This document shows, in pieces, positions 56,845 through 64,000 of a DNA stretch of 64,000 bases. The DNA is from Burkholderiales bacterium (GTDB lineage Bacteria > Pseudomonadota > Gammaproteobacteria > Burkholderiales > Burkholderiaceae_C). Position 1 is the stretch's first letter. Each line of letters starts with the position of its first letter. The stretch lies in the NCBI GenBank assembly GCA_016191525.1, contig JACPOK010000014.1:310001-374000 (forward strand), in the 5' to 3' direction. The notes beneath the pieces were generated by a model. It was not told where the DNA came from. It did no database searches and worked only from the letters and a program-made list of their open reading frames with translations. The translations under genes were made by a program, and so were the position numbers.

Positions 56845-57861
56845 ATGAAACGCCTTTGCCTCACCCTTGTCGCCGCTGCCGCTTCCTTTGCCGCCGGCAC
56901 CGCCGGCGCCCAGACCGTGCTGACGGTTTCGACCTGGCTGCCGCCCACCCACGGCATGAGCATGGCGCAAAAGGAATGGTGCGACCTGCTGGAGAAGAAC
57001 ACCGCCGGCAAGATGAAGTGCAACATCCTGCCGCGCGGCGTGACCAACGCGCCCGGCACCTTCGATGCCATCAAGAACGGCCTGGCCGACGTGTCGTTCA
57101 CCGTGCACGGCTACACGCCGGGCCGCTTCGTCTACACGCAGATGGCCGAGTTCCCCTTCCTGGGGAACACGTCCGAGCCGATCTCGGTGGCCTTCAACCG
57201 CGTGGCCTCGCGCCACCCCGAATTCGCCGCCGAGCAGCAGGGCGTGAAGGTCATCACCTGCTTCACCCACGGCCCCGGCATCATCTTCAACACCAAGCGC
57301 TCCATCACCAAGACGGAAGACCTGGCGGGCCTGAAGTTCCGCGTGGGCGGCGGCATGGTCAACGAGATCACCAAGACGCTCAACATGAACGTCACGCTCA
57401 AGCCCGCGCCCGATTCGTACGAGCTGCTCTCGGGCGGCGTGATGGACGGCACCCTGTTCCCGGCCGAATCCACCGAGTCGTTCAAGATCGACAAGATCAT
57501 CAAGTACGCCACCACCTTCCCGGGCGGCCTGTACAACACCAGCTTCGTCTTCATGATGAACCAGGGCCGCTACGACAAGCTTTCCGCCGACGAGAAGAAG
57601 GCCGTGGACGCCATCTCCGGCGAGGCCGCCGCGCGCATCTTCGGCCGCGCCTGGGACAACGTGGACCGCCGCGCCACCGCGCTGATGCAGGTCAACCAGG
57701 TGGTGATCACCAAGGCCGACGCGAAGTTCGTGGCCGACGTCAAGGCCAAGACCTCGCAGCTGGAAGCCAAGTGGGTGAGCGACGCCGCGGCCAAGGGCCT
57801 GAAGGACCCGGCCAAGGTGCTGGCTGAGTTCCGCGCTGAAATCGCCAAGCAGGAAAAGTAA
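56845..57861 (+). CDS. dctP: TRAP transporter solute-binding protein DctP
   Basis: This 338-residue periplasmic protein captures carboxylates for the DctQM permease. A signal peptide (MKRLCLTLVAAAASFAAGTA, cut after GAQ) precedes the fold with LTVSTWLPPTHGMSMAQKEW, VSFTVHGYTPGRFVYTQMAE, LAGLKFRVGGGMVNEI and DGTLFPAESTESFKIDKIIK. An AGGAG site precedes the ATG at 56845. It opens dctP-dctQ-dctM. Palindromes upstream suggest transcriptional control. The ligand is unknown (dicarboxylate or aromatic acid class). Confidence 0.92.
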   Translation: MKRLCLTLVAAAASFAAGTAGAQTVLTVSTWLPPTHGMSMAQKEWCDLLEKNTAGKMKCNILPRGVTNAPGTFDAIKNGLADVSFTVHGYTPGRFVYTQMAEFPFLGNTSEPISVAFNRVASRHPEFAAEQQGVKVITCFTHGPGIIFNTKRSITKTEDLAGLKFRVGGGMVNEITKTLNMNVTLKPAPDSYELLSGGVMDGTLFPAESTESFKIDKIIKYATTFPGGLYNTSFVFMMNQGRYDKLSADEKKAVDAISGEAAARIFGRAWDNVDRRATALMQVNQVVITKADAKFVADVKAKTSQLEAKWVSDAAAKGLKDPAKVLAEFRAEIAKQEK

Positions 57862-57868
57862 GCCACCC

Positions 57869-58354
57869 TTGAAAAAACTGCTCGTTACGCTTTGCGGCCT
57901 GCTTTCCGGCGGGGCGCTGTTCGCCATCATGGCGCTCACCTTCTTCGACGTGGGCGGCCGCAAGCTCCTTGACAACTCCATCCCCGGCTCGCTGGAGATG
58001 ACCGAGCTGCTGATGGTCGTCGTGATCTTCGGCGCGCTGCCGCTGGTGTCGCTGCGCGGCGAGCACGTGCTGTTCGACTCACTGGATAGCTACCTGCCGC
58101 CGCACGTCCTGAAGCTGCAGAAAGCCGTGATCCACCTCCTGATGGCGCTGGCCCTGCTGGGCCTGGGCTGGCTGATGTGGCGCACCGGCGGCCAGTTCCT
58201 GGCCAACGGCGAGACCACCGCGCAGCTGAAGCTCTCCAAGGCGCCCTTTATCTACGGCATGGCCGTGCTGTGCCTCATCTCCGGCGTCGTGCACCTGTAC
58301 CTGATGGCCCGGCCGCCCGCCGACCTGGCCGAAGGCGAAGGGGCCGCGCTGTGA
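57869..58354 (+). CDS. dctQ: TRAP transporter small permease DctQ
   Basis: This 161-residue protein with four predicted helices starts at a TTG (MKKLLVTLCGLLSGGALFAI). It contains the family pattern GGRKLLDNSIPGSLEMTELL and LKLQKAVIHLLMALALLG. It scaffolds the DctM channel. It follows dctP by 7 bases and overlaps dctM by 4 (GTGA). Confidence 0.9.
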   Translation: MKKLLVTLCGLLSGGALFAIMALTFFDVGGRKLLDNSIPGSLEMTELLMVVVIFGALPLVSLRGEHVLFDSLDSYLPPHVLKLQKAVIHLLMALALLGLGWLMWRTGGQFLANGETTAQLKLSKAPFIYGMAVLCLISGVVHLYLMARPPADLAEGEGAAL

Positions 58355-59643
58355 TCGAAGCGCTCGCCGGCTTTGCCGTCATCTTCGCGCTGGCGCTGCT
58401 GCGCATCCCGTTGGCTTTCTCGATGGCCGGTGTCGGCATCGTGGGCATGGGCCTGCTGCGCGGCTGGGACCCGGCGCTGGCCAGCACCTCGCAAGTGGTC
58501 TACGAAACCGGCTTCGCCTACACGCTGTCGGTGATCCCGCTGTTCATCCTGATGGGCAACTTCGTGGCCCGCGCGGGGCTGGCCACCGAGCTGTTCCAGG
58601 CGGCCTACGCCTTCATCGGCCACGTGCGCGGCGGCCTCGCGCACGCCACCGTGGTGGCCTGCGCGGGCTTCGGCGCCATCTGCGGCTCGTCCATCGCCAC
58701 CGCCGCCACCATGGGCAAGGTGGCCTACCCGTCGATGAAGAAGCTGGGCTACAGCGACTCGCTCTCCATGGGCGTGATCGCCGCCGGCGGCACGCTGGGC
58801 ATCATGATCCCGCCCTCCACCATCATGGTGATCTACGGGATCATCACCGAGACCAACATAGGCAAGCTGTTCGCCGCGGGCGTGATCCCCGGCCTGATGT
58901 CGGCCGCGCTGATGATGATGGGCATCGTCTGGATCACCTGGCGCGACCCGCAGCACGCACCGGCCGGCGAGCGAAGCACCTGGAAGCAGCGCTGGGCCGC
59001 CCTGCGCGGCATCTGGGGCGTGCTGCTGCTGGTGATCGTGGTGCTGGGCGGCATCTACGGCGGTATCTTCACCGCCACCGAGGGCGCGGGCTTCGGCGCC
59101 GCCGGCGCCTTCCTGTTCGCGCTGGCGCGCGGGCGGCTGACCTGGGCCATCCTCTATGAAGTGCTGGTGGAATCGGCGCGCACCACGGCCATGCTGTTCA
59201 CGCTGCTGATCGCCGCCACGCTGTTCGCCAACTTCGTGAACTTCACCTCCATGCCCGGCGACCTGAAAAGCCTGATCACCACCAGCGGCCTGTCGCCCAC
59301 CATGATCATCGTGGCGATGATGCTGATCTACGTGGTGCTGGGCACGGTGATGGAAGAGCTCACCATGGTGCTGCTCACCATCCCCCTGTTCTTCCCCATC
59401 GTCACCGCGCTGGGCTTTGACGCGGTGTGGTTCGGCGTGCTGATCGTGATGGTGGTGCAGATCGGCCTGATCTCCCCACCCGTGGGCATGAACATGTTCG
59501 TGCTCAACGCGTTGCTCCCCGGCGTCGGCCTGGGCGCGATCTACCGCGGCTGCTGGCCGTTCGTGCTGGTGCTGGTCCTCATGCTCGGCCTGCTGATTGC
59601 CTTCCCGCAACTCAGCTTGTGGCTGCCGTCGTTGATGAAGTGA
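58351..59643 (+). CDS. dctM: TRAP transporter large permease DctM
   Basis: This 430-residue polytopic membrane protein with a GTG start begins MIEALAGFAVIFALALLRIP. Conserved regions are HATVVACAGFGAICGSSIAT, GTLGIMIPPSTIMVIYGIIT and VVQIGLISPPVGMNMFVLNA. It performs sodium-coupled transport of the carboxylate carried by DctP. The stop lies 6 bases from the stop of the convergent mscS gene, at the edge of a REP pair. Confidence 0.94.
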   Translation: MIEALAGFAVIFALALLRIPLAFSMAGVGIVGMGLLRGWDPALASTSQVVYETGFAYTLSVIPLFILMGNFVARAGLATELFQAAYAFIGHVRGGLAHATVVACAGFGAICGSSIATAATMGKVAYPSMKKLGYSDSLSMGVIAAGGTLGIMIPPSTIMVIYGIITETNIGKLFAAGVIPGLMSAALMMMGIVWITWRDPQHAPAGERSTWKQRWAALRGIWGVLLLVIVVLGGIYGGIFTATEGAGFGAAGAFLFALARGRLTWAILYEVLVESARTTAMLFTLLIAATLFANFVNFTSMPGDLKSLITTSGLSPTMIIVAMMLIYVVLGTVMEELTMVLLTIPLFFPIVTALGFDAVWFGVLIVMVVQIGLISPPVGMNMFVLNALLPGVGLGAIYRGCWPFVLVLVLMLGLLIAFPQLSLWLPSLMK

Positions 59644-59647
59644 CTGT

Positions 59648-59709
59648 GGTCATCCCCGCGAAGGCGGGGACCCAGGGCGCCCTGGATTCCCGCCTTCGCG
59701 GGAATGACG
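59648..59709. repeat. Inverted pair of REP-like elements forming the 3' end of mscS
   Basis: Two REP-like units, about 27 bases each and 88% alike, are arranged head to head around GGCGCC (first about 59648-59674, second about 59681-59708). Each has a CCCGC...GCGGG stem. Together they form a 60-base bipartite element. The mscS reading frame passes through both, encoding the C-terminal HSREGGNPGRPGSPPSRG. Confidence 0.85.
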
Positions 59710-60939
59710 GTTGAGATGCACCACCCGCTGCGGATACGGAATGTCGATGCCGGCCGCGCGCAGCGCCTTGAGCATGGCCAGGTTGATTTCCGAGCGCACA
59801 TTCAGCTGGCCGTTGGCCGGGTCGTTGATCCAGAACAGCAGGCTGAACTCCAGCCCGTCGGCGCCCAGCTTGGCCAGCCGCGCCACGGGCTCGGGGTCGT
59901 GCAGCACGCGGCTGCAGGCCAGGGCTGAATTGACCAGGATGCGCTGCACGGCGTCCACGTCGCTCTCGTAGCCCACGGTCACCTCGGTGGTCACCAGCAG
60001 GCGCGGGTCGGCCAGCGAAAGGTTTTCTATGCGCTCGGTGATCAGCTTCTCGTTGGGCACGATGGATTCGCGCCCGTTGGTGGCGCGGATCAGCGTGTAG
60101 CGGGTCTTGATGTCGATCACCTCGCCCTCAAAGGTGTCCACCTTGATCGTGTCGCCGATGCGCAAGCTGCGCTCGGCCAGGATCACGAAACCGCTGATGT
60201 AGTTGGCCGCCAGCTTCTGCAGACCAAAGCCCAGGCCCACGCCCAGCGCGCCGCCCAGCACCGACAGCGCCGTCAGGTCCACGCCCACCGCCGACAGCGC
60301 GAACAGCAGGCCCAGCAGCAGCAGCACGGCACGTGTGACGTTGGCGGCCACCTTGCGCAGCGACAGGTCGTTGACGGTCTGGCGCAGGATGCGGCGCTCC
60401 AGCACCGCCGAAATCCACAGCACCAGCACCAGCACGATGCCCGACGACAGGAAGCCCTGCAGCAGGCTAAGCAGGCTGACCCGCGACTTGCCGAAGGCGA
60501 ACTGGATGGAATCCATCTCGGCCATCACGGCCGGCAGGGCACCCACGATCCACAGCACCGCCGCGATCCAGGCCAGCCACGAGAACAGGCGCTCGCCCAG
60601 CCGCGCCACGCCCGAATTGGGGAAGGCGGCCGCGCCCACGCGCGCCAGCAGGCGGATGCCCGCCAGCGACACCAGCACCGGCACCGCCACCTTCAGCAAC
60701 ACCACACGCTGGTACTCCGCCACCAGGTAGCGCGCGCTGTAGGTGAACAGCAGCGCCAGCAGCGGGAACAAAAGGCCGTCGATCACCGCGCGGCCGAACC
60801 ACACCGATTCGGGCGGCTGCTTGCGCCCTGTCAGCCAGCACAGTCCCCAGGCCAGGCCCAGGCAGCCCAGCAGCACCAGCAACTCCAGCGGCGCGCCGGG
60901 GTGCGCCAGGTCGCGCAGCAGCTTGTCGATTTCCGTCAT
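59650..60939 (-). CDS. Mechanosensitive ion channel, MscS family
   Basis: This 429-residue protein has several N-terminal membrane helices (LLVLLGCLGLAWGLCWL and others). The MscS pore helix region is AVGVDLTALSVLGGALGVGL with GFGLQKLAANYISGFVI, followed by the beta domain (GDTIKVDTFEGEVIDIKTRY). It releases solutes under osmotic downshock. The last 18 residues (HSREGGNPGRPGSPPSRG) derive from the REP pair and are probably not native to the family. It is the third gene of hdac-ech-mscS, 7 bases after ech. Confidence 0.93.
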   Translation of the reverse strand: MTEIDKLLRDLAHPGAPLELLVLLGCLGLAWGLCWLTGRKQPPESVWFGRAVIDGLLFPLLALLFTYSARYLVAEYQRVVLLKVAVPVLVSLAGIRLLARVGAAAFPNSGVARLGERLFSWLAWIAAVLWIVGALPAVMAEMDSIQFAFGKSRVSLLSLLQGFLSSGIVLVLVLWISAVLERRILRQTVNDLSLRKVAANVTRAVLLLLGLLFALSAVGVDLTALSVLGGALGVGLGFGLQKLAANYISGFVILAERSLRIGDTIKVDTFEGEVIDIKTRYTLIRATNGRESIVPNEKLITERIENLSLADPRLLVTTEVTVGYESDVDAVQRILVNSALACSRVLHDPEPVARLAKLGADGLEFSLLFWINDPANGQLNVRSEINLAMLKALRAAGIDIPYPQRVVHLNRHSREGGNPGRPGSPPSRG

Positions 60940-60946
60940 CGGGGCG

Positions 60947-61732
60947 TCAAAGGCCCTGCGGCTTCCAGGCGGGCGCGCGCTTCTCGGTGAACGCCGTGAC
61001 GCCTTCCTGCGCGCAGCCGTCCATCATGTTCACGGCCATCGCCTGGCCGGCCAGCTGGTAGGCGGCTTCAATGCCCATCTCGCGCTGCGCATAGAACACC
61101 GCCTTGCCCATCGCGATGGCCGCGCGCGGCTTGTCCAGAATGCTGGCAACCAGTTTTTCCACTTCGGCGTCCAGCAGTTCCGGCGCAACGGCGCGATTGA
61201 CCAGCCCGCGCGCCACCGCCTGCTCAGCGCTGATGAAGTCGCCGGTCACCAGCATTTCCATCGCCTGCTTGGCGGGCACGTTGCGCAGCAGCGGCACGCT
61301 GGGGGTGGAGCAGAACAGGCCGAAATTCACGCCGCTGACGGCGAAGCGCGCTTCGGTGGACGCCACGGCCAGGTCGCACTGCGCCACCAGCTGGCAACCC
61401 GCGGCGGTGGCGATGCCCTGCACGCGCGCAATCACCGGCACCGGCAGCTTCTGGATCGCCAGCATCATGCGGCTGCATTGCGCGAACAGCTTCTGGTAGT
61501 AAGCCAGCTGCGGCGTCGCGATCATTTCCTTCAGGTTGTGGCCGGGGCAGAAGGCCTTGCCGCTGGCGGCCAGCACCACCACGCGCACCGACTCGTCCTG
61601 CGCCAGCTGGTCCAGCGCCGCCTGCAGCGCGGCCAGCATCTCTTCGCTCAGCGCGTTGAAGTTCGCGGGCCGGTTCATCGTCAGCGTGACCACGCCGCGC
61701 GCGTCCCTGTGCTCGATCAGCGCGGCTTCCAT
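60947..61732 (-). CDS. Enoyl-CoA hydratase family protein
   Basis: This 261-residue crotonase-fold enzyme starts MEAALIEHRDARGVVTLTMN. It has an oxyanion-hole region AASGKAFCPGHNLKEM and the region GIATAAGCQLVAQCDLAVAS with the catalytic loop. It hydrates trans-2-enoyl-CoA or acts on a related CoA thioester. The two-glutamate catalytic pattern is not obvious, so a related crotonase activity is possible. It is the middle gene of hdac-ech-mscS, 3 bases after the deacetylase-like gene. Confidence 0.88.
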   Translation of the reverse strand: MEAALIEHRDARGVVTLTMNRPANFNALSEEMLAALQAALDQLAQDESVRVVVLAASGKAFCPGHNLKEMIATPQLAYYQKLFAQCSRMMLAIQKLPVPVIARVQGIATAAGCQLVAQCDLAVASTEARFAVSGVNFGLFCSTPSVPLLRNVPAKQAMEMLVTGDFISAEQAVARGLVNRAVAPELLDAEVEKLVASILDKPRAAIAMGKAVFYAQREMGIEAAYQLAGQAMAVNMMDGCAQEGVTAFTEKRAPAWKPQGL

Positions 61733-61735
61733 GGC

Positions 61736-62689
61736 TTACAGGTCGGCCAGCACGCGCACGTGCGCTTCGACGCTGCGCGCCAGCGCGCCCAGGTTGTAGC
61801 CGCCCTCCAGCGAGGAGACGATGCGCCCCCTGGCGTACTTGTTGGCGATGTTCTTGATCTGCTGGGTGATCCAGGTGTAGTCGGCTTCCACCAGGCCCAA
61901 CTGGCCCAGGTCGTCGTCGCGGTGGGCGTCGAAGCCGGCGCTGATGAAGATCATCTCGGGCTGGAAGGCTTCCAGCCGCGGCAGCCACTCCTGCTCGATC
62001 TTCTTGCGGATCACGTCGCCCTTGGTGTAGGCCGGGATCGGCAGGTTGACCATGTTGTCGCCCATCGGGTGCGCGCCGGTTCCGGGGTAGAACGGGTGCT
62101 GGAAGATGCCCACCATCAGCACGCGCTCGTCGCCGGAGAGGATGTCCTCGGTGCCGTTGCCGTGGTGCACGTCGAAATCCACCACCGCCACGCGCTTCAG
62201 GCCGTGGCGCTCCAGCGCATACAAGGCGCCCACGGCCACCTGGTTGAACACGCAAAAGCCCATGGCCCGGTCGTGGCAGGCATGGTGGCCGGGCGGGCGC
62301 ACCGCGCAGAAAGCGTTTTCCAGCTCGCCCGCCATCACCGCGTCGGTGGCGGCCAGCACGGCGCCGCTGGCACGCAGCACGGCGCTCCAGGTGTGGGGGT
62401 TCATGGCGGTGTCGGGGTCGATCCGGGCGTAGCCGCGGCCGCCGGCGGCAATGTGCTCGGCCAGCTCCATCTCCAGCCCGCGGATGGCGGCCACGTGCAT
62501 CTTGCTGTGGGCCAGCTCGATCATCTCGGTGGAGGCTTCGGGCGCTTCGCGCCGGTCCAGCGCATCGCCGACCCCGCTGGCCAGCAGCCGGTCCTCGATC
62601 GCGTCGAGCCGCTCGGGGCATTCGGGATGGCCCGGCCCCATTTCGTGCCGGCGGCAGTCGGCGTGTGTGAAATAACCGGTTTTGTTCAC
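61736..62689 (-). CDS. Histone-deacetylase-family amidohydrolase
   Basis: This 317-residue protein has zinc-ligand and catalytic motifs of the arginase/deacetylase fold: PPGHHACHDRAMGFC (paired histidines), AVVDFDVHHGNGTEDI (DxH zinc ligands) and ISAGFDAHRDD (zinc Asp), followed by LEGGYN. Bacterial members deacetylate small molecules such as acetylated polyamines or acetoin-pathway products. The substrate here is unknown. It heads the hdac-ech-mscS operon and is divergent from the moxR gene (43 bases). Confidence 0.92.
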   Translation of the reverse strand: MNKTGYFTHADCRRHEMGPGHPECPERLDAIEDRLLASGVGDALDRREAPEASTEMIELAHSKMHVAAIRGLEMELAEHIAAGGRGYARIDPDTAMNPHTWSAVLRASGAVLAATDAVMAGELENAFCAVRPPGHHACHDRAMGFCVFNQVAVGALYALERHGLKRVAVVDFDVHHGNGTEDILSGDERVLMVGIFQHPFYPGTGAHPMGDNMVNLPIPAYTKGDVIRKKIEQEWLPRLEAFQPEMIFISAGFDAHRDDDLGQLGLVEADYTWITQQIKNIANKYARGRIVSSLEGGYNLGALARSVEAHVRVLADL

Positions 62690-62732
62690 TCTAACGCTCA
62701 GCTAACGGGAAATTGGGATAACGTCACGCACC

Positions 62733-63653
62733 ATGGATGCACAACAAAAACTCAAGGCGCTCCTCAATCAGCTTAACACGGTGATCGTCGGCAAACCCGC
62801 CCAGGTGCAGGACTGCGTGGCCTGCCTGCTGGCCGGCGGGCACCTCTTGATCGAGGACGTTCCCGGCGTCGGCAAGACCACCCTGGCCCATGCGCTTGCG
62901 CGGGCTTTCGGCCTGCAGTTCTCGCGGGTGCAGTTCACGGCCGACCTGATGCCCAGCGACCTGTCGGGCGTGTCCATCTACGAACGCGGCAAGGAGCATT
63001 TCGTGTTCCATCCCGGGCCCATCTTTGCCCAGGTACTCCTGGCCGATGAGATCAACCGCGCCAGCCCCAAGACGCAGAGCGCGCTGCTGGAAGCCATGGA
63101 AGAAAAGCAGGTCACGGTGGAAGGCGAAACCCGTGCCCTGCCCTCGCCCTTCTTCGTGATCGCCACCCAGAACCCGCACGACCAGCTGGGCACCTTCGCC
63201 CTGCCCGAGTCGCAGCTGGACCGCTTTTTGATGCGCATCTCGCTGGGCTACCCCGACCGGGCCGCCGAGCGCGAACTGCTCAACGGCCGCGACCGGCGCG
63301 ACATGCTGGACCGGCTGGAAAGCACGCTCTCCGCCGTCGAGCTGCAGGCGCTGCAGGAGATGGTGCTGAACGTGCATGCCGCCGGCCCGCTGCTGGACTA
63401 TGTGCAGGAGCTGATCGCCGCCACCCGCTCGGGCCGCTGGTTCCTGCAGGGCCTGTCGCCGCGTGCCGGCATTTCGGTGGTGCGCGCCGCCAAGGCGCAG
63501 GCCCTGCTGTCCGGGCGCGACTACGTGGCGCCCGACGACGTGCAGGCCATCCTGCCGCAGACCGTCGCTCACCGGCTGATCCCGGTCAGCGACGCGGGCC
63601 GCGGCCCGGTGGAGCAGGTGCGGGCGATGGTGGAGGCCGTGCCTCTGCCGTAA
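62733..63653 (+). CDS. MoxR-family AAA+ ATPase
   Basis: This 306-residue ATPase has Walker A EDVPGVGKTTLAHAL, Walker B LLADEINRASPKTQSALLEA and the sensor region FFVIATQNPHDQLGTF, the MoxR hallmarks. MoxR ATPases act as chaperones for assembling metalloenzymes or surface complexes, usually with DUF58 and von Willebrand-type proteins. The DUF58 gene follows after 2-8 bases, consistent with a MoxR operon continuing beyond the window. Confidence 0.94.
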   Translation: MDAQQKLKALLNQLNTVIVGKPAQVQDCVACLLAGGHLLIEDVPGVGKTTLAHALARAFGLQFSRVQFTADLMPSDLSGVSIYERGKEHFVFHPGPIFAQVLLADEINRASPKTQSALLEAMEEKQVTVEGETRALPSPFFVIATQNPHDQLGTFALPESQLDRFLMRISLGYPDRAAERELLNGRDRRDMLDRLESTLSAVELQALQEMVLNVHAAGPLLDYVQELIAATRSGRWFLQGLSPRAGISVVRAAKAQALLSGRDYVAPDDVQAILPQTVAHRLIPVSDAGRGPVEQVRAMVEAVPLP

Positions 63654-63655
63654 GG

Positions 63656-64000
63656 GTGCCCGTGGACGCCGCCAGCCTCAACCCCTTCAGCTTCGCCCGC
63701 CGGCGCTTCCGCCAGTGGTGGCAGGCGCGGATCCCGCTGTCGGACACCAAGACGCTGACGCAGCGCACCGTGTACATCCTGCCCACGCGCCCCGGCTTCA
63801 TGCTGGGCGCCACGCTTCTGGTGCTGCTGGTGGCCTCCATCAACTACCAGCTGAACCTGGGCTACCTGCTCACCTTCCTGCTGGCGGGCAGCGCGGTGGT
63901 GGGCATGCATGTGTGCCACGGCACGCTGCGCGGCCTGACGATGAACCTGGTCGCGCCCGACCCGCAATATGCCGGCTCCAGCGCCACCTTCGCCGTGGTG
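63656..64000 (+). CDS. DUF58-domain protein, N-terminal part (cut by window edge)
   Basis: The frame opens at GTG 63656 (another GTG at 63662 is equally possible) and stays open to the right edge. It begins VPVDAASLNPFSFARRRFRQ, and the segment LTQRTVYILPTRPGFMLGAT then leads to two membrane helices (LLVLLVASINYQ and LLTFLLAGSAVVG). This is the usual start of DUF58 proteins next to MoxR. The conserved DUF58 domain proper lies outside the window. Confidence 0.85.
   Translation, partial: MPVDAASLNPFSFARRRFRQWWQARIPLSDTKTLTQRTVYILPTRPGFMLGATLLVLLVASINYQLNLGYLLTFLLAGSAVVGMHVCHGTLRGLTMNLVAPDPQYAGSSATFAVV

Overview
The window is GC-rich, densely coded chromosomal DNA from a betaproteobacterium, most likely family Comamonadaceae (order Burkholderiales). 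This placement rests on protein character, on the block lon-clpX-clpP-tig preceded by a tRNA-Leu, on the many solute-binding-protein-dependent carboxylate transporters, and on two short dispersed motifs (a REP-like palindrome and a GCTATNAAAA motif) typical of that group. No prophage, insertion sequence, CRISPR array, rRNA or replication origin was seen. No gene-free stretch exceeds 300 bases; the longest is 56575-56844, which holds three operator-like palindromes.

Layout. 1-3918 is a protein quality-control block on the minus strand: tRNA-Leu(UAG), tig, clpP, clpX and the start of lon, with sigma-32-like promoters before clpP and lon. 3991-8368 is a two-gene RND efflux operon with an operator-like palindrome. 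8467-13024 holds a squalene-synthase-like gene, hpnD, a HAD hydrolase, hemH and an alpha/beta hydrolase.

12110-24608 is the most interesting region. It is one minus-strand array encoding a sigma-54 activator, a Liv-type binding protein behind a good sigma-54 promoter, an extracellular PHB depolymerase, LivG, LivF, LivH, LivM, a 3-hydroxybutyrate-oligomer hydrolase, a second Liv-type binding protein and an alpha/beta hydrolase. I read it as a regulated locus that degrades external polyhydroxybutyrate and imports the released 3-hydroxybutyrate or oligomers by an ABC transporter. The assignment of the transporter is an inference from context. Directly upstream lies tctCBA with the divergent two-component pair tctDE (24619-29877).

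29877-33536 holds hslR and a TAXI-type TRAP transporter. Two tiny genes, an FAH-family enzyme, an FKBP isomerase, RidA, and a divergent AhpD-like/HxlR pair around a perfect palindrome follow. 37007-40895 is the heat-shock operon grpE-dnaK-dnaJ behind a strong sigma-32 promoter. 40930-43058 encodes a membrane protein and a short filamentous-haemagglutinin-like exoprotein with low-complexity tail. 43069-44157 is a radical SAM protein with a perfect LexA box upstream. 44350-48806 is a signalling pair: a receiver-adenylyl cyclase and a large hybrid histidine kinase.

48864-51917 is a GbsR/MarR-like regulator with cydAB. 51984-56574 is an acyl-CoA oxidation operon (etfB, etfA, acyl-CoA dehydrogenase, nitronate-monooxygenase-like). 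56845-59643 is a DctPQM TRAP transporter. 59650-62689 is the operon hdac-ech-mscS, where mscS runs through a REP pair. 62733-64000 starts a MoxR/DUF58 operon cut by the window end. Overall the segment combines core proteostasis genes with a scavenging lifestyle based on organic and fatty acids.
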